Positions 43,622-52,822 of a stretch of 64,000 nt of DNA are shown here, one piece after another. Below the pieces are notes generated by a model, which had not been told where the DNA came from, searched no databases, and was given only the letters and a program-made list of their open reading frames with translations. The stretch is from Micromonospora kangleipakensis (lineage in GTDB: Bacteria; Actinomycetota; Actinomycetes; Mycobacteriales; Micromonosporaceae). The stretch is taken from the NCBI RefSeq assembly GCF_004217615.1, contig NZ_SHLD01000001.1, positions 2,976,001 to 3,040,000 of the forward strand, read 5' to 3'. Position 1 is the stretch's first letter. Each line of letters starts with the position of its first letter. The position numbers and the translations under genes were made by a program.

Positions 43622-44190
43622 TCAGCCGGGCAGCTTCTCGAAGAGTTCGTTCGGGTGTCGTAGTACCTCGTCGTACGGCCCAGGTGAGTCATGCCGAGCC
43701 GCCGGCAGACGGCCTGGGAGGCATGGTTGTCGGGGTCCGTGACGGCGAGCACCTTCGCCAGGCCCCGGCTGAACGCGTCGTCGAGGACGGCCGCTGCTGC
43801 TTCGGTGGCGTAGCCGTGTCCCCAGGCGTCCGGATGCAGGTGCCAGCCGATTTCCACGTCGTTCGGCCCGCCCGAGGGTTCTCCGGCCGACAGGGGAATC
43901 GGCTTGAGCAGGAGATTTCACACCAGCCGGACGTCCACGGCTGTGGTGATGGCCCAGATTCCGTGGATCGGGTCGTCGATGGCGCGCCGGCGTGCGATCG
44001 AGGCGAGTGCGTCCTCGCGGGTGCGCGTGGTCGTGGGATGCGCGCCCAGGAAGCGCACGACCTCCCAGCGCGACTCGAGATCCAGGAGGAAGTCGGCGTC
44101 GTCATCGCGCCAAGCCCGCAGCAGGAGGCGGTCGCTCGTGATGGTGCGGATGCGACCGAATCTAGTCAGTGCCGAGCGACGCGCCTCAAC
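43622..44190 (-). pseudogene. GNAT acetyltransferase with nonsense and frameshift lesions
   Basis: Reading order: LLLRAWRDDDADFLLDLESR, WEVVRFLGAHPTTTRTREDA, HGIWAITT, DVRLV, then an in-frame TGA at 43920-43918 where GGA (Gly) would restore LVGNLLLKPIPLSAGEPSGG, then VEIGWHLHPDAWGHGYATEA (acetyl-CoA motif), DNHASQAVCRRLGMTHLGRT, and a shift near 43660-43690 into ELFEKLPG. RimJ/RimL type. No ordinary start codon is visible near 44190. Confidence 0.75.
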
Positions 44191-44219
44191 TTGTAAGTGG
44201 CACCCAAGAGCATCAACCC

Positions 44220-44846
44220 TCAGGCGCTGCGGGCGAACAGGGCCAGGCGTACCCGGTTGGGGCTGTTGGTCTTCGTCATCAGGCTGGTGATGTGGGTCTT
44301 GACCGTGGTGACGCCGATGTGCAGCCGGTCGGCGATCTCCGTGTTGGACAGGCCCTCGGCGACCAGGTTCAGCACGTCCTGTTCGCGCGCGGTCAGCCCC
44401 TGGGCCGGTTGCGGCGTCTCGGCGCGGGCGTGCATCGCGCGCTGGACCAGGCGCTGCAGCACCTCCTGGCTGAACGGGCTGTCGCCCGCGGCGGCCCGGC
44501 GGACGCCGTCCAGCAGGTCGGCGGGGGGTGCGTCCTTGAGCAGGAACCCGCAGGCGCCGGCGGTCAGGGCCGGATAGAGGTGGTCGTCGTCGCCGAACGT
44601 GGTCAGCACCAGGACGCGGGTGGCGGGGCGGTCGGCGAGGATGCGGCTGGTCGCGGTGATCCCGTCGACGCCGGGCATGCGCAGGTCCATGACGACGACG
44701 TCGGGGATGAGCCGCGCGGCGAGGGAGATCGCCTCGCGGCCGTTGTCGGCCTCGCCGACGACCTCGATGTCGGGCTGGGCGTCGCAGAGCATGCGCAGGC
44801 CGGCGCGGATGAGGTGCTGGTCGTCGACCAGCAGGACGCGGATCAT
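44220..44846 (-). CDS. NarL/LuxR-family response regulator
   Basis: 208 residues. Receiver: VLLVDDQHLIRAGLRMLCDA, VVVMDLRMPGVDGITA (phospho-Asp), VLTTFGDDDHLYPAL, FLLKDAPPADLL (Lys). LuxR HTH: LTAREQDVLNLVAEGLSNTE, IADRLHIGVTTVKTHITSLM. ATGA overlap with the kinase gene. Confidence 0.93.
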   Translation of the reverse strand: MIRVLLVDDQHLIRAGLRMLCDAQPDIEVVGEADNGREAISLAARLIPDVVVMDLRMPGVDGITATSRILADRPATRVLVLTTFGDDDHLYPALTAGACGFLLKDAPPADLLDGVRRAAAGDSPFSQEVLQRLVQRAMHARAETPQPAQGLTAREQDVLNLVAEGLSNTEIADRLHIGVTTVKTHITSLMTKTNSPNRVRLALFARSA

Positions 44847-46108
44847 GCCAGCTCCGGCGCGTGCGGTCCGGCCGGGGCCTCGCGTTCGCGGGGCGCCGGC
44901 GTGACGGCCGGCGAGAGGGGAGCGGCCGGCGGCGTGGCGGCGGTCGCGGCCGGGAGGACGGTACGGACCCGCCAACCCGCGCCGGTCGGACCTGCCTCCA
45001 GTTGGCCGCCGAGGACTTCGACGCGCTCGCGCATGCCGGTGATGCCGTGGCCGCCGCCGGGCGGTACCGCCGCCGGCTCCCGGCCGCGCCCGTTGTCCGA
45101 GACCTCCCAGTGGACGGCCCCGTCGACCACGGCGACCGACAGGCGCGCCAGCGCGGACGTGCCCGCGTGCTTTGCCACGTTGGTCAGCGCCTCCTGGGTC
45201 AGTCGCAACACCGCCAGGCCCCGGACCGCGTCGAGCGCACCGACCTCCGGGTCGATGTCGGCCTCCACCGTGACACCGGCCTGGCGGGCCCGGTCGACCG
45301 CCGCGCCGAGTGCCGCCGGGAGCGCCGACGGCTCGATCGCGGTCAGCGCCGCGTCACCGCGTACCCCGTCGGGGTTGCGCAGGACCGCGACCAGCCGGCG
45401 CAGATCCGCCAGGGCCGCCGTCCCCGTGCCGTGCACGTCGTCGAAGACCTCGCTCACCCGCGGATCCAGGTCCGTGAGCACGTGCCGGGCCACGCCGACC
45501 CGCAGCACCATCGACGCCACGTGATGCGCGACCACGTCGTGCAGCTCCCGGGCGATGGCGCTGCGTTCGTCGGCGCGTGCGGCACGGCTCTCCGACTCGC
45601 GCCGGCGCTGCTCCGCCGCCGCCCGCTCCTCGGCCTGCCGGCCGAGCTCCCGGGTGGTCCGGATGACCAGGCCGAGCAGCAGCGGCACGCCGACCTCCAC
45701 GGTCAGCCCGAAGACGCCGGAGAGGAGCCGGCCGAGCGGATCGCCGATCGAGTCGGTCAGGTCGACCGTCACCAGCAGCCCGGCGGCCAGCCAGATGGTC
45801 CGCGGCCGGCGCGCCCACAGGGCCAGCTCGAGCAGCGCCCAGCTGGCGCCCACCTGATTGATCGTCGTGTCGTCGATGACCTGGAACGCGACCGCCAGCA
45901 GCGCGGCTTGCACCACCAGGTTGACCAGCGGCCGGCGATGGAACACCAGCGCGACGGCGAACGCGACCACCGCGAAGATCCACTGCGTGCCTGTCGGCGA
46001 GCGGCCGGCCTGGGTGCCGAAGACCAGGTAGCCGACGCCGCTGAGGTCGAGCAGCAGCATCCGCGCGACGGTGTCCCGCGCGTCGAACAGTCGTCCCACC
46101 CACCCCAC
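44843..46108 (-). CDS. Sensor histidine kinase (HisKA_3 type)
   Basis: 421 residues. Five or so N-terminal membrane helices (for example WIFAVVAFAVALVFHRRPLV), dimerisation/phosphoacceptor ERSAIARELHDVVAHHVASM, ATPase VLRLTQEALTNVAKHAGTSA and GHGITGMRERVEVLGGQLEA. Pairs with the overlapping LuxR regulator. Ends in a Pro/Ala-rich tail. The two upstream membrane proteins are in the same operon and may be the sensed or controlled functions. Confidence 0.92.
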   Translation of the reverse strand: MGWVGRLFDARDTVARMLLLDLSGVGYLVFGTQAGRSPTGTQWIFAVVAFAVALVFHRRPLVNLVVQAALLAVAFQVIDDTTINQVGASWALLELALWARRPRTIWLAAGLLVTVDLTDSIGDPLGRLLSGVFGLTVEVGVPLLLGLVIRTTRELGRQAEERAAAEQRRRESESRAARADERSAIARELHDVVAHHVASMVLRVGVARHVLTDLDPRVSEVFDDVHGTGTAALADLRRLVAVLRNPDGVRGDAALTAIEPSALPAALGAAVDRARQAGVTVEADIDPEVGALDAVRGLAVLRLTQEALTNVAKHAGTSALARLSVAVVDGAVHWEVSDNGRGREPAAVPPGGGHGITGMRERVEVLGGQLEAGPTGAGWRVRTVLPAATAATPPAAPLSPAVTPAPREREAPAGPHAPELA

Positions 46109-46112
46109 CGGA

Positions 46113-46568
46113 TCAGCCTAGGCGCTGCGGCTCGCCGGCCGGAATGGCCGCCGCCGGGGCCCACCTGGTCCGAACCCCGAGGTAGGCGGCCAGGCCGAGC
46201 GGTCCGAGCAGGATCGTCAGCACCAGCACCGGAGCCATGACCAGCGCCGGCACCCCCCGTTCCCGGCTGTCGAGCCACGCCCAGCGGCCGACGAACAGAT
46301 CGAACGCGATCATGTGCGCCCAGGCCGCCGCCGCGCCGTCCGTGGTGCCGAGCAGGTCCCGCACGCCGCCCAGGGTCGGCGACAGCACGGCCGGCAGCAC
46401 GTCGCCGAGCGCCGGGATCACCAGCATCGCGTAGATCACCAGCACCGGAAGCACGATCAGCGGCGACCTGATGATCCGGGCGGTCCAGGACCAGTGCGGC
46501 AGCAGGAGCATCAGCGCCCAGAACGGCGCGGCCACCGCGAACGTCAGCGTGAACAGCGCCCTGGTCAT
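46113..46568 (-). CDS. ABA4-like (DUF4281) membrane protein
   Basis: 151 residues, four helices: LFTLTFAVAAPFWALMLLLP, SPLIVLPVLVIYAMLVIPAL, MIAFDLFVGRWAWLDSRERG and LTILLGPLGLAAYLGVRTRW. The FDLFVGRW motif and the PxG end are typical of the ABA4-like family (plant members act in carotenoid/abscisic acid metabolism; bacterial role unknown). Overlaps its upstream neighbour by 4 nt. Confidence 0.75.
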   Translation of the reverse strand: MTRALFTLTFAVAAPFWALMLLLPHWSWTARIIRSPLIVLPVLVIYAMLVIPALGDVLPAVLSPTLGGVRDLLGTTDGAAAAWAHMIAFDLFVGRWAWLDSRERGVPALVMAPVLVLTILLGPLGLAAYLGVRTRWAPAAAIPAGEPQRLG

Positions 46569-47494
46569 GCGGCCAGCGCCAGTTCCGGGCGCCGTCGGCG
46601 AGCCACGACCACGCCTGCGGCGGTCGCGGTCGCGACCACCAGGGCCGCTACGGCGGCCAGGGTGACTGCGTCCGGACGCAGCAGCGGCTGCCCGCGCAGC
46701 GCCTGCCAGGTCAACAGCATCGTGAGTACGCCGTAAGCCCCGCCCGCGACGACCAGCAGCCGTACGCGGGTGCGCTCGTCCAGCCTCGCGCCGAGGAACC
46801 GACTCAGCAGGATCGCCAGGATCGGCAGCGCCTGCAGGGCGTGCAGCCCCACGAAGTGCCCGATCCGCAGGTCCCCGCCGGTGGTGCTCCAGCCGACCAG
46901 CGGCAGCCCGGGCCCCCCGTCCGGTACGCCCACGCTGTGCGCCCCGGTGATCCCCTCGATCCCCGGGGCCTGGCTGGGCAGCACCATCGGCACCGCCGTC
47001 AGCATGCCCAGCAGGGACAGGCCGAGACCCAGCCCCACCGCGTACGCGGCGGCCCGGTCCGCGATCGGCTGACGCAGCACCACGATCCCGATGACGAAGT
47101 GCGCGATGAACAGCACCAGGATCGACGCGCCCATCGCCTGCCACAGGGCGGCGTTCAGCGGCGTCGTCTCGTTGTAGTGGCTGGTCGTGCCGCGCAGCGC
47201 CTGCCCGACGATCACCACCATCTCGACCAGCGACATCGCGACGATGACCGTGCCCGCCCACTCCGCGATCCGGCTGCGTCGCGGCAGCAGGGAGAGCATC
47301 CAGGCGAGGGTGGTGCCGTACAGCACGAAGGAGACCGAGAACTTGAACGGTTTGAGCCAGATCGGCGCGCCGGTGAGGACGCGCGGGTCGGCCAAGATGC
47401 CGACCGCGGAGACGACGGCGAGCACCGCCATCGCCGAGACGAAGACCATCAGTGGGCGGTGCCAGTGTGCCGCCCGGTGCAGTGCGGTAGTCAT
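46565..47494 (-). CDS. Uncharacterised polytopic membrane protein
   Basis: 309 residues with about eight helices, e.g. PLMVFVSAMAVLAVVSAVGI, VSFVLYGTTLAWMLSLLPRR, MGASILVLFIAHFVIGIVVL. Conserved-looking polar spots: TTSHYNETTPLNAALWQAMG and RIGHFVGLHALQALPILA. No family name recalled. First gene of a four-gene operon ending in a two-component system. Confidence 0.75.
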   Translation of the reverse strand: MTTALHRAAHWHRPLMVFVSAMAVLAVVSAVGILADPRVLTGAPIWLKPFKFSVSFVLYGTTLAWMLSLLPRRSRIAEWAGTVIVAMSLVEMVVIVGQALRGTTSHYNETTPLNAALWQAMGASILVLFIAHFVIGIVVLRQPIADRAAAYAVGLGLGLSLLGMLTAVPMVLPSQAPGIEGITGAHSVGVPDGGPGLPLVGWSTTGGDLRIGHFVGLHALQALPILAILLSRFLGARLDERTRVRLLVVAGGAYGVLTMLLTWQALRGQPLLRPDAVTLAAVAALVVATATAAGVVVARRRRPELALAA

Positions 47495-47599
47495 ACCTGT
47501 AGATGCTGGTGAGCCGACCCCTGGGCCGCGCCCGACCTTGAGCCCCGGTTCCGACCGGTGGTCGGAGCGCTGTCTCCTCCCTGGGGAGGAGGCGGAACC

Positions 47600-47765
47600 C
47601 AGGATCGACCTGCTCTCTCTGCCCGCTCAGGACCTGTCCGGCCTTCCGTCGACACTGGTCATGACCACCGACCGCGACGTGCTGCAGAGCCAGGGCGGCG
47701 AGTGGTGCACCCGCCTGCAGGCCGCTTGCGTGCCGGCCACACGAGGACCCAAGATCATCGGATGA
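47600..47765 (+). pseudogene. C-terminal fragment of an alpha/beta hydrolase-3
   Basis: The frame reads LLSLPAQDLSGLPSTLVMTT, DRDVLQSQGGEWCTRLQAAC and VPAT, matching the catalytic-Asp block of hormone-sensitive-lipase-type esterases (DLSGLPPxLVxTGExDxLRDEG). The nucleophile domain and the catalytic-His end are missing. Confidence 0.55.
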
Positions 47766-47842
47766 CGGCCGGCGTGGCACGGCTCCGAGACACCGCAGGA
47801 GCAGCCTCAGCGAACCCCTGACGTCACGCCAACACGATCACA

Positions 47843-48526
47843 TCAGTCCGTCGACACTCCTCGGTAGGATGGGCCGGCGCGCAGGTAGGTGAGCACCGCC
47901 AGCACGCGGCGGTTGGTGTCGTCGCTGGGTAGCAGGCCGAGCTTCGTCAGGATGCTGCCCACGTGTTTACCGATCGCCGCTTCGGTGATGTGGAGCTTCG
48001 AGGCGATGGCCGCGTTGGAGCGACCCTCGGCGATCAGCATGAGCACCTCCCGCTCGCGGGCCGACAGGGCGGCGAGCGGGTCGCGCGGGCGGTGCAGCAG
48101 TCTCCGCACGACATCGGGATCGATGACGGTGCCACCCCCGGCGACGGTGCGCAGGTTCGCCACGAACTCGGTGACGTCGGCGACCCGATCCTTGAGCAGG
48201 TAACCGATGCGCTGACCGTCGCCGCTGTCGAGGAGGGTGGAGGCGTACTCGGCCTGCACATGCTGGCTCAGCACCACGACCGCGAGCTGCGGCCGTTCGG
48301 CGCGGAGTGTGACGGCCGCACGCAGGCCGTCGTCGCGACGATCCGGCGGCATCCGGATGTCGGTCACCACCAGGTCCGGCTCGTGTTCCCGGACCGCGTC
48401 CAGCAGCGCCGGCGCCGAGCCGACGGCGGCGAGTACGTCGAAGTCGAACCTGGCCAGCAGACCGACGAGGCCCTCGCGCAGGAGGACCTCGTCCTCGGCG
48501 AGCACGACCCGCGTCACGTCCGGCAT
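47843..48526 (-). CDS. NarL/LuxR-family response regulator
   Basis: 227 residues. Receiver: VVLAEDEVLLREGLVGLLAR, DLVVTDIRMPPDRRDDGL (phospho-Asp), VVVLSQHVQAEYASTL, IGYLLKDRVADV (Lys). HTH: LSAREREVLMLIAEGRSNAA, IASKLHITEAAIGKHVGSIL. Overlaps the kinase stop by 13 nt. Confidence 0.93.
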   Translation of the reverse strand: MPDVTRVVLAEDEVLLREGLVGLLARFDFDVLAAVGSAPALLDAVREHEPDLVVTDIRMPPDRRDDGLRAAVTLRAERPQLAVVVLSQHVQAEYASTLLDSGDGQRIGYLLKDRVADVTEFVANLRTVAGGGTVIDPDVVRRLLHRPRDPLAALSAREREVLMLIAEGRSNAAIASKLHITEAAIGKHVGSILTKLGLLPSDDTNRRVLAVLTYLRAGPSYRGVSTD

Positions 48527-49806
48527 GGCAGCTCCACCCGCACCAGCGTAGGGCCGCCGGGCGGGCTGGCGAGCAGCAGTCGCCCGTTGGCGGCGGCGAC
48601 CCGGTCGGCGAGGCCGGTCAGGCCGGTGCCCCGTGCCGGGTCCGCGCCGCCGACGCCGTCGTCGGAGACCTCGACGACGAGTTGGTCGCCGGCCTGGGTG
48701 AGCCGCACCTCGGCGCGGGTGGCCCGGGCGTGACGGGCGACGTTGCCGAGACACTCCGACACGACGAAGTAGGCCGTCATCTCGATGACGTCGGGCAGCG
48801 ACCGCCCGATGTCGGCGTGGACGGTGACCGGGATGGTGGCCTCGTCAGCCTGTTCCCGGACCGCGCCGGCCAGGCCGAGGTCGGTGAGGCTCTGCGGACG
48901 GATGCCGTGCACGATCTGTCGAAGCGTCGTCATCAGCTCCTTGGCCTGCTCGTGGGCGATGGCGAGCGGCCTGGCGGCGGGGGAGTCCGACGGCACGTCC
49001 AGCCTGGCCAGGCCCAGTTGCAGAGTGAGGCTGGTCAGCCGGGGCTGCGCACCGTCGTGCACGTCGCGTTCGATGCGGCGGCGTTCGGCCTCGTAGGCGT
49101 TGGCCAGCCGGGTCCGTGACCGGGTGACCTCCCGCAGCGCGGCCCCGTCGGTGGGCCGGCCGAGCAGCCACCTGGCCACGGCGGCCTGGACCGCGGCGAT
49201 CACCCCCAGCCCGTACCAGAACACCGGGACGAGCAGGACCCCCAGGATCGCGTACGGGACGGCCTGGCGGGGTGTGTCCACGGTGGTCCACACGACGATA
49301 ACCTGGTCGGCGTCACCGGCGAGCCAGGGGCTGGCGACCAGCGTGAGGTCGAGCAGCAGGAGCAGGGCGAACATGCCGTAGCCGAGCGGGACGACGCTGC
49401 CCAGCCAGAACGTGTGGGCCACCTCCCGCCAGGCGGTGGCGGTGGTGTAGCGCCCGGCCACGCCCTGCCAGCGCTGCACGGGCAGCGGACGCGCGTCCAC
49501 CAGGCGGAGTCGCCACCGTTCGATCGCGGTGACCGCGACACTCACCAGCGGGGCCGACGCCAGCGTGATCAGACTGCCGACGGCGAGGAACAGGACGAGG
49601 GCGAGCGGGATCGGGCGGCCGTGCTGTCGTGCCGCGTTGACGGCGGCCAGCAGGGGAGCCCCGAGGACGAGCAGTCCGATGGAGAGCACCCCCGCGATCG
49701 GTACGGTGGTCACCAGGTAGGCCACGGCGCGCCACGGCCACGAGGTGAGCAGGTAGCCGCGTCGGCGCAGGGCGTCGGTCAGGTGCGGCGGCGGAGCGGA
49801 CGTCAT
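48514..49806 (-). CDS. Sensor histidine kinase (HisKA_3 type, putative sensor domain)
   Basis: 430 residues from the ATG at 49806. Four N-terminal helices around a membrane-embedded sensor (YLVTTVPIAGVLSIGLLVLG, GYGMFALLLLLDLTLVASPW). Phosphoacceptor EAERRRIERDVHDGAQPRLT; N-box YFVVSECLGNVARHARATRA; G-box GLTGLADRVAAANGRLLLAS. Known relatives control transport or lipid stress genes; no target is adjacent. Confidence 0.92.
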   Translation of the reverse strand: MTSAPPPHLTDALRRRGYLLTSWPWRAVAYLVTTVPIAGVLSIGLLVLGAPLLAAVNAARQHGRPIPLALVLFLAVGSLITLASAPLVSVAVTAIERWRLRLVDARPLPVQRWQGVAGRYTTATAWREVAHTFWLGSVVPLGYGMFALLLLLDLTLVASPWLAGDADQVIVVWTTVDTPRQAVPYAILGVLLVPVFWYGLGVIAAVQAAVARWLLGRPTDGAALREVTRSRTRLANAYEAERRRIERDVHDGAQPRLTSLTLQLGLARLDVPSDSPAARPLAIAHEQAKELMTTLRQIVHGIRPQSLTDLGLAGAVREQADEATIPVTVHADIGRSLPDVIEMTAYFVVSECLGNVARHARATRAEVRLTQAGDQLVVEVSDDGVGGADPARGTGLTGLADRVAAANGRLLLASPPGGPTLVRVELPCRT

Positions 49807-49937
49807 GGCGCAGACGCTAATCAGGGGAGACCCGTGCACCCAGCCGGGTGGACGTACTTCCCGGGTATGGCCAGCACTACCTGAGTTGGCTGAGCAGCCC
49901 CAGTGCGTGGCCCACCGAGGTCCGCTGAAGTAACGGG

Positions 49938-50581
49938 ATGCCTGTCCACCGCGTCGGCGCCCTGCTGTGGTTGCTCGCTACGCCGTTGTTCCTCGCCGGT
50001 AACGTCATCACCGGCCTGGCGTGGCGGGATCCGCCGTTCAGCTCGGCCGTCAACAACATCAGTGACCTGGGAAACGTGACCTGCGGCCGCTGGGACACCA
50101 ACCGGCCTCGCGACGTCTGCTCACCGTGGCACGTCGCGATGAACAGCGCCCTCGTCGCCACCGGCCTGCTGCTCGCGATCGGAGTGCTGTTCACCTGGTC
50201 GACACTCGGTCACGGCGCGGCCGCCCGGGCCGCCCAGGTGCTGACCCTCGGGGGCGCGGGCGGGTACGTCCTGGCCGGGGCGTACCCGGCGGATGTCGAC
50301 GAGAACAACCACTTCCTCGCCGCGCTGCTGATCTTCGGTCGGGCAATGCCGCATTGCTCGTGGCGAGCCTGGCCCGACGACCGACGGTGCTGGGCTCAAT
50401 ACGTGGTCTCAGTCTCGCCCTGGGCCTGACCGGGGTGGCCGGCACGGTGCTGTTCCTGGCCCAGGTCGCCCTCGGCTTCGGCGTCGGCGGGATGGAACGG
50501 TTGGCGGTGTTCCCGCTGCTCTTGTGGACTGTCGAACTGGGGGTTCGGCTGGTGACGCGCCAACCCGACGGCCGTCGGTGA
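49938..50581 (+). pseudogene. DUF998 membrane protein with a one-base frameshift
   Basis: Frame 1: HRVGALLWLLATPLFLAGNV, AVNNISDLGNVTCGRW, MNSALVATGLLLAIGVLFTW, ENNHFLAALLIFG. At 50337-50338 (GG, expected GGG) the frame breaks and frame 2 continues SGNAALLVASLARRPTVLGS, GVAGTVLFLAQVALGFGVGG, MERLAVFPLLLWTVELGVRL. Six helices in total, as in DUF998. True deletion or a homopolymer miscall. Confidence 0.8.
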
Positions 50582-50619
50582 GCCGGTCGTTCCCCGGAAC
50601 GGCGGCGGGTGGAAACGCG

Positions 50620-51591
50620 TCACGACGCAGCGCCGCTCGGTGGAGGTCCGCTGGGCGGGGTCCCGCCGGGGCCGCCGGCCGGTGCGCCGCCGCCGGGGAG
50701 TTGCCCCCCTCCCGGGTTGGTGGTCGGGTCGACGCCGACGACCAGGGAGACGGCGTAACCGCTGGTGACGTCTCCGGTCACGGTGCCGAGCTGGCTGGCG
50801 CCGTCGTCGTCGCCGAACACGTTGTCGTTCTGGAGCGTGACGTGGGCGAGATTGGTCACTGAGGTCTGGTAACCCGTCTCCGCGTACACCTTGGTGCAGG
50901 CGTCCCTGGGCAGGGCGACCTGTGAGGTGGCGATGGCGCTGCCGGCGTCGGTGATGCTGGCCCGGTCGGGGTAGACCTCGAAGTGGATGTGCGGCCAGCG
51001 CCCCGAGTAGCAGGCGGGGAAGATGCTGCTGAAGCGGACCTTCCCGTCGGCGTCGGCGATCTGGACGCCGCGCAGGTAGTTCTGGTCGGTGACGCCGTCG
51101 GAGTACAGCGAGTAGTGGCCCTCCCGGTCACAGTGCCAGACGTAGACGGCGGCTCCGGTGACGGGCGCACCGCCGTTGGCCAGGTCCTTGATGGTCAGCT
51201 CGAGCGTCATGGGGACACCCGCTGCCGTACCGCTGGCGTCCCCGAAGCTCGAACGGATGTCACTACGGACGACGCCACTCTGCTCCAGCACGTTCGGGCC
51301 GTTCGATCCGTCGCCCGGGTAGGGGCCGGCGGTCTCGTCGGGAATCTCACCGGACGCGGCGCCCGCCGAGGACGAAGACGACGACGCTGACGGACTGCTG
51401 CCCGAACCGCCACCGCACGCCGCGAGGCCGAGCGTGGCGGCGCTGAGGCCGAACGCCCGCAGCAGTTGCCGGCGCCCCATCAGGATCCCGAGGTCGAAGC
51501 CGAGACCCTGGTCGACAAGCTCTTCGTCGGGCCTGGCCAGCGGTCGCCCTTCGTAGGTCGACGCCCGCTCGCCGCTCTGGTTTTCCGGCAC
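50620..51591 (-). CDS. Intradiol ring-cleavage dioxygenase-like secreted protein
   Basis: 323 residues from a GTG at 51591 (GAGGA upstream). GRRQLLRAFGLSAATLGLAA then C is a Tat-like signal with a lipobox (LAAC), followed by a Ser-rich linker. The intradiol domain has ETAGPYPGDGSNG, VYVWHCDREGHYSLYSDG (iron Tyr/His region) and FPACYSGRWPHIHFEVYPD (Tyr and two His). All four usual iron ligands seem present. A Pro/Gly tail ends the protein. Probably an extracytoplasmic lipoprotein oxygenase; substrate unknown. Confidence 0.85.
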   Translation of the reverse strand: MPENQSGERASTYEGRPLARPDEELVDQGLGFDLGILMGRRQLLRAFGLSAATLGLAACGGGSGSSPSASSSSSSAGAASGEIPDETAGPYPGDGSNGPNVLEQSGVVRSDIRSSFGDASGTAAGVPMTLELTIKDLANGGAPVTGAAVYVWHCDREGHYSLYSDGVTDQNYLRGVQIADADGKVRFSSIFPACYSGRWPHIHFEVYPDRASITDAGSAIATSQVALPRDACTKVYAETGYQTSVTNLAHVTLQNDNVFGDDDGASQLGTVTGDVTSGYAVSLVVGVDPTTNPGGGQLPGGGAPAGGPGGTPPSGPPPSGAAS

Positions 51592-51977
51592 TGGTTCCTC
51601 CCGATCGTGACGCCCGGCCTGCCCGGCTGGCTCAACCCTGGACCACGACGCGAGGAATCAGCCGTGCCCAGCTTGTGAATGAGCTGTGCGGGTGCCGGCC
51701 GGCGACCGCCGGGAGGTCCCGCGATCGCCCGCGTCAGATCAGGAGGTCGCGGCGTCGATAACCCTGCACGGCCGCACCCACGACCGCGATCATGGTCACC
51801 GTCGCGGGCCGGTCCGGCGCCGCCTGGGGTACGCCGCCCGTGGCAGCCCGAGGGCGACGATGGGGCGGTCAACCCCGACCGGGACCAGGGTGCCGGCTGG
51901 CCGGAGCAGTGGTTGCCGTATCGGTGCTCAGCGCGGTAGGTGTCGCGGTGATCCGGATCCCGCCTGTCCGACCGGGA
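51592..51977. other. Intergenic, no supported gene
   Basis: About 385 nt between two minus-strand genes. Frames here are Gly/Arg/Pro-rich and shadow-like. A hydrophobic patch (GAVVAVSVLSAVGVAVIRIP on the plus strand near 51910) is isolated. Presumably holds the promoter of the dioxygenase-like gene. Confidence 0.4.
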
Positions 51978-52733
51978 TCAGGCCGCCCACCGGTCGGGGA
52001 CCCGGGCCGAACCCGGGTACGGCGATCGCAGCAGCCGCAGCCGGGGAGACTCGGCGGGTTCCTGCGCCGGAAGGTGCCAGCGCGGCCGGTCCGCGCGGTT
52101 AGGGCTCGACGGTCCGTCCAGGCGCAGCCCGGGGCGGGACAGGGCGACGACGACCGCGTAGCCGGCGAGCAGGAATCCGTGGCTGACCAGCCTGCTGGTG
52201 TCCACCCGCCCGGTCACCAGGTCGTTGACCGACAGCAGCACCAGCGTGCCGACGAACGCGCTCAGCATCGGCACCAGCCCGGTCGGGGCCGTGCGCCGCG
52301 CCGCGACGAACAGGAATCCGGCGCCGACGGCGACGTTCCAGGCAGCGGACTCGTGCCACAGGTGCCCCGATGACAGGACGCCGGACGTGGCGTGGTCGTG
52401 CGCGGCGGCGACACCCCGGCCGATCTGTGCCAGGCCCAGCGCGAGCTGCAGCGCCCCGATCAGGCCCAGCACCGCCCGCAGGGCGAGCACGACCCGATCC
52501 CGCACCCGTCGCGGTGCCGGCGCGGGCAGGGCGTCGAGGACGACGTCGGCGATGTCGTCACCGGCGACGGTGACCGACAGCCGGGCCCGGCGGGTCACCG
52601 CCGCGGCCTGGTCGAACCACGTCCGGCAGTCGCCGCAGCCGGCCAGGTGAGCCTGCGCAGCCACCCGCTCGGCGGGGGTCTCCTCCCCGTCCAACTGCGC
52701 CGACAGCACCTCACGCCACTGCTCACACCTCAT
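51978..52733 (-). CDS. Membrane anti-sigma factor with zinc-finger (zf-HC2)
   Basis: 251 residues. The N-terminal ZAS domain is MRCEQWREVLSAQLDGEET with HLAGCGDCRTWFDQAA (HxxxCxxC). About four helices follow (VVLALRAVLGLIGALQLALG, WNVAVGAGFLFVAARR, MLSAFVGTLVLLSVNDLV, SHGFLLAGYAVVVAL). It would bind and sequester the sigma factor encoded 89 nt upstream. Confidence 0.88.
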   Translation of the reverse strand: MRCEQWREVLSAQLDGEETPAERVAAQAHLAGCGDCRTWFDQAAAVTRRARLSVTVAGDDIADVVLDALPAPAPRRVRDRVVLALRAVLGLIGALQLALGLAQIGRGVAAAHDHATSGVLSSGHLWHESAAWNVAVGAGFLFVAARRTAPTGLVPMLSAFVGTLVLLSVNDLVTGRVDTSRLVSHGFLLAGYAVVVALSRPGLRLDGPSSPNRADRPRWHLPAQEPAESPRLRLLRSPYPGSARVPDRWAA

Positions 52734-52822
52734 GTACCGGTAGTCGGTCAACCGGCGGCGTTGGTTCCCGCGTACTTTCCGCGGACTGCCGCCTCGGCGC
52801 AGCTCACACGGGGTGCGCCGGG

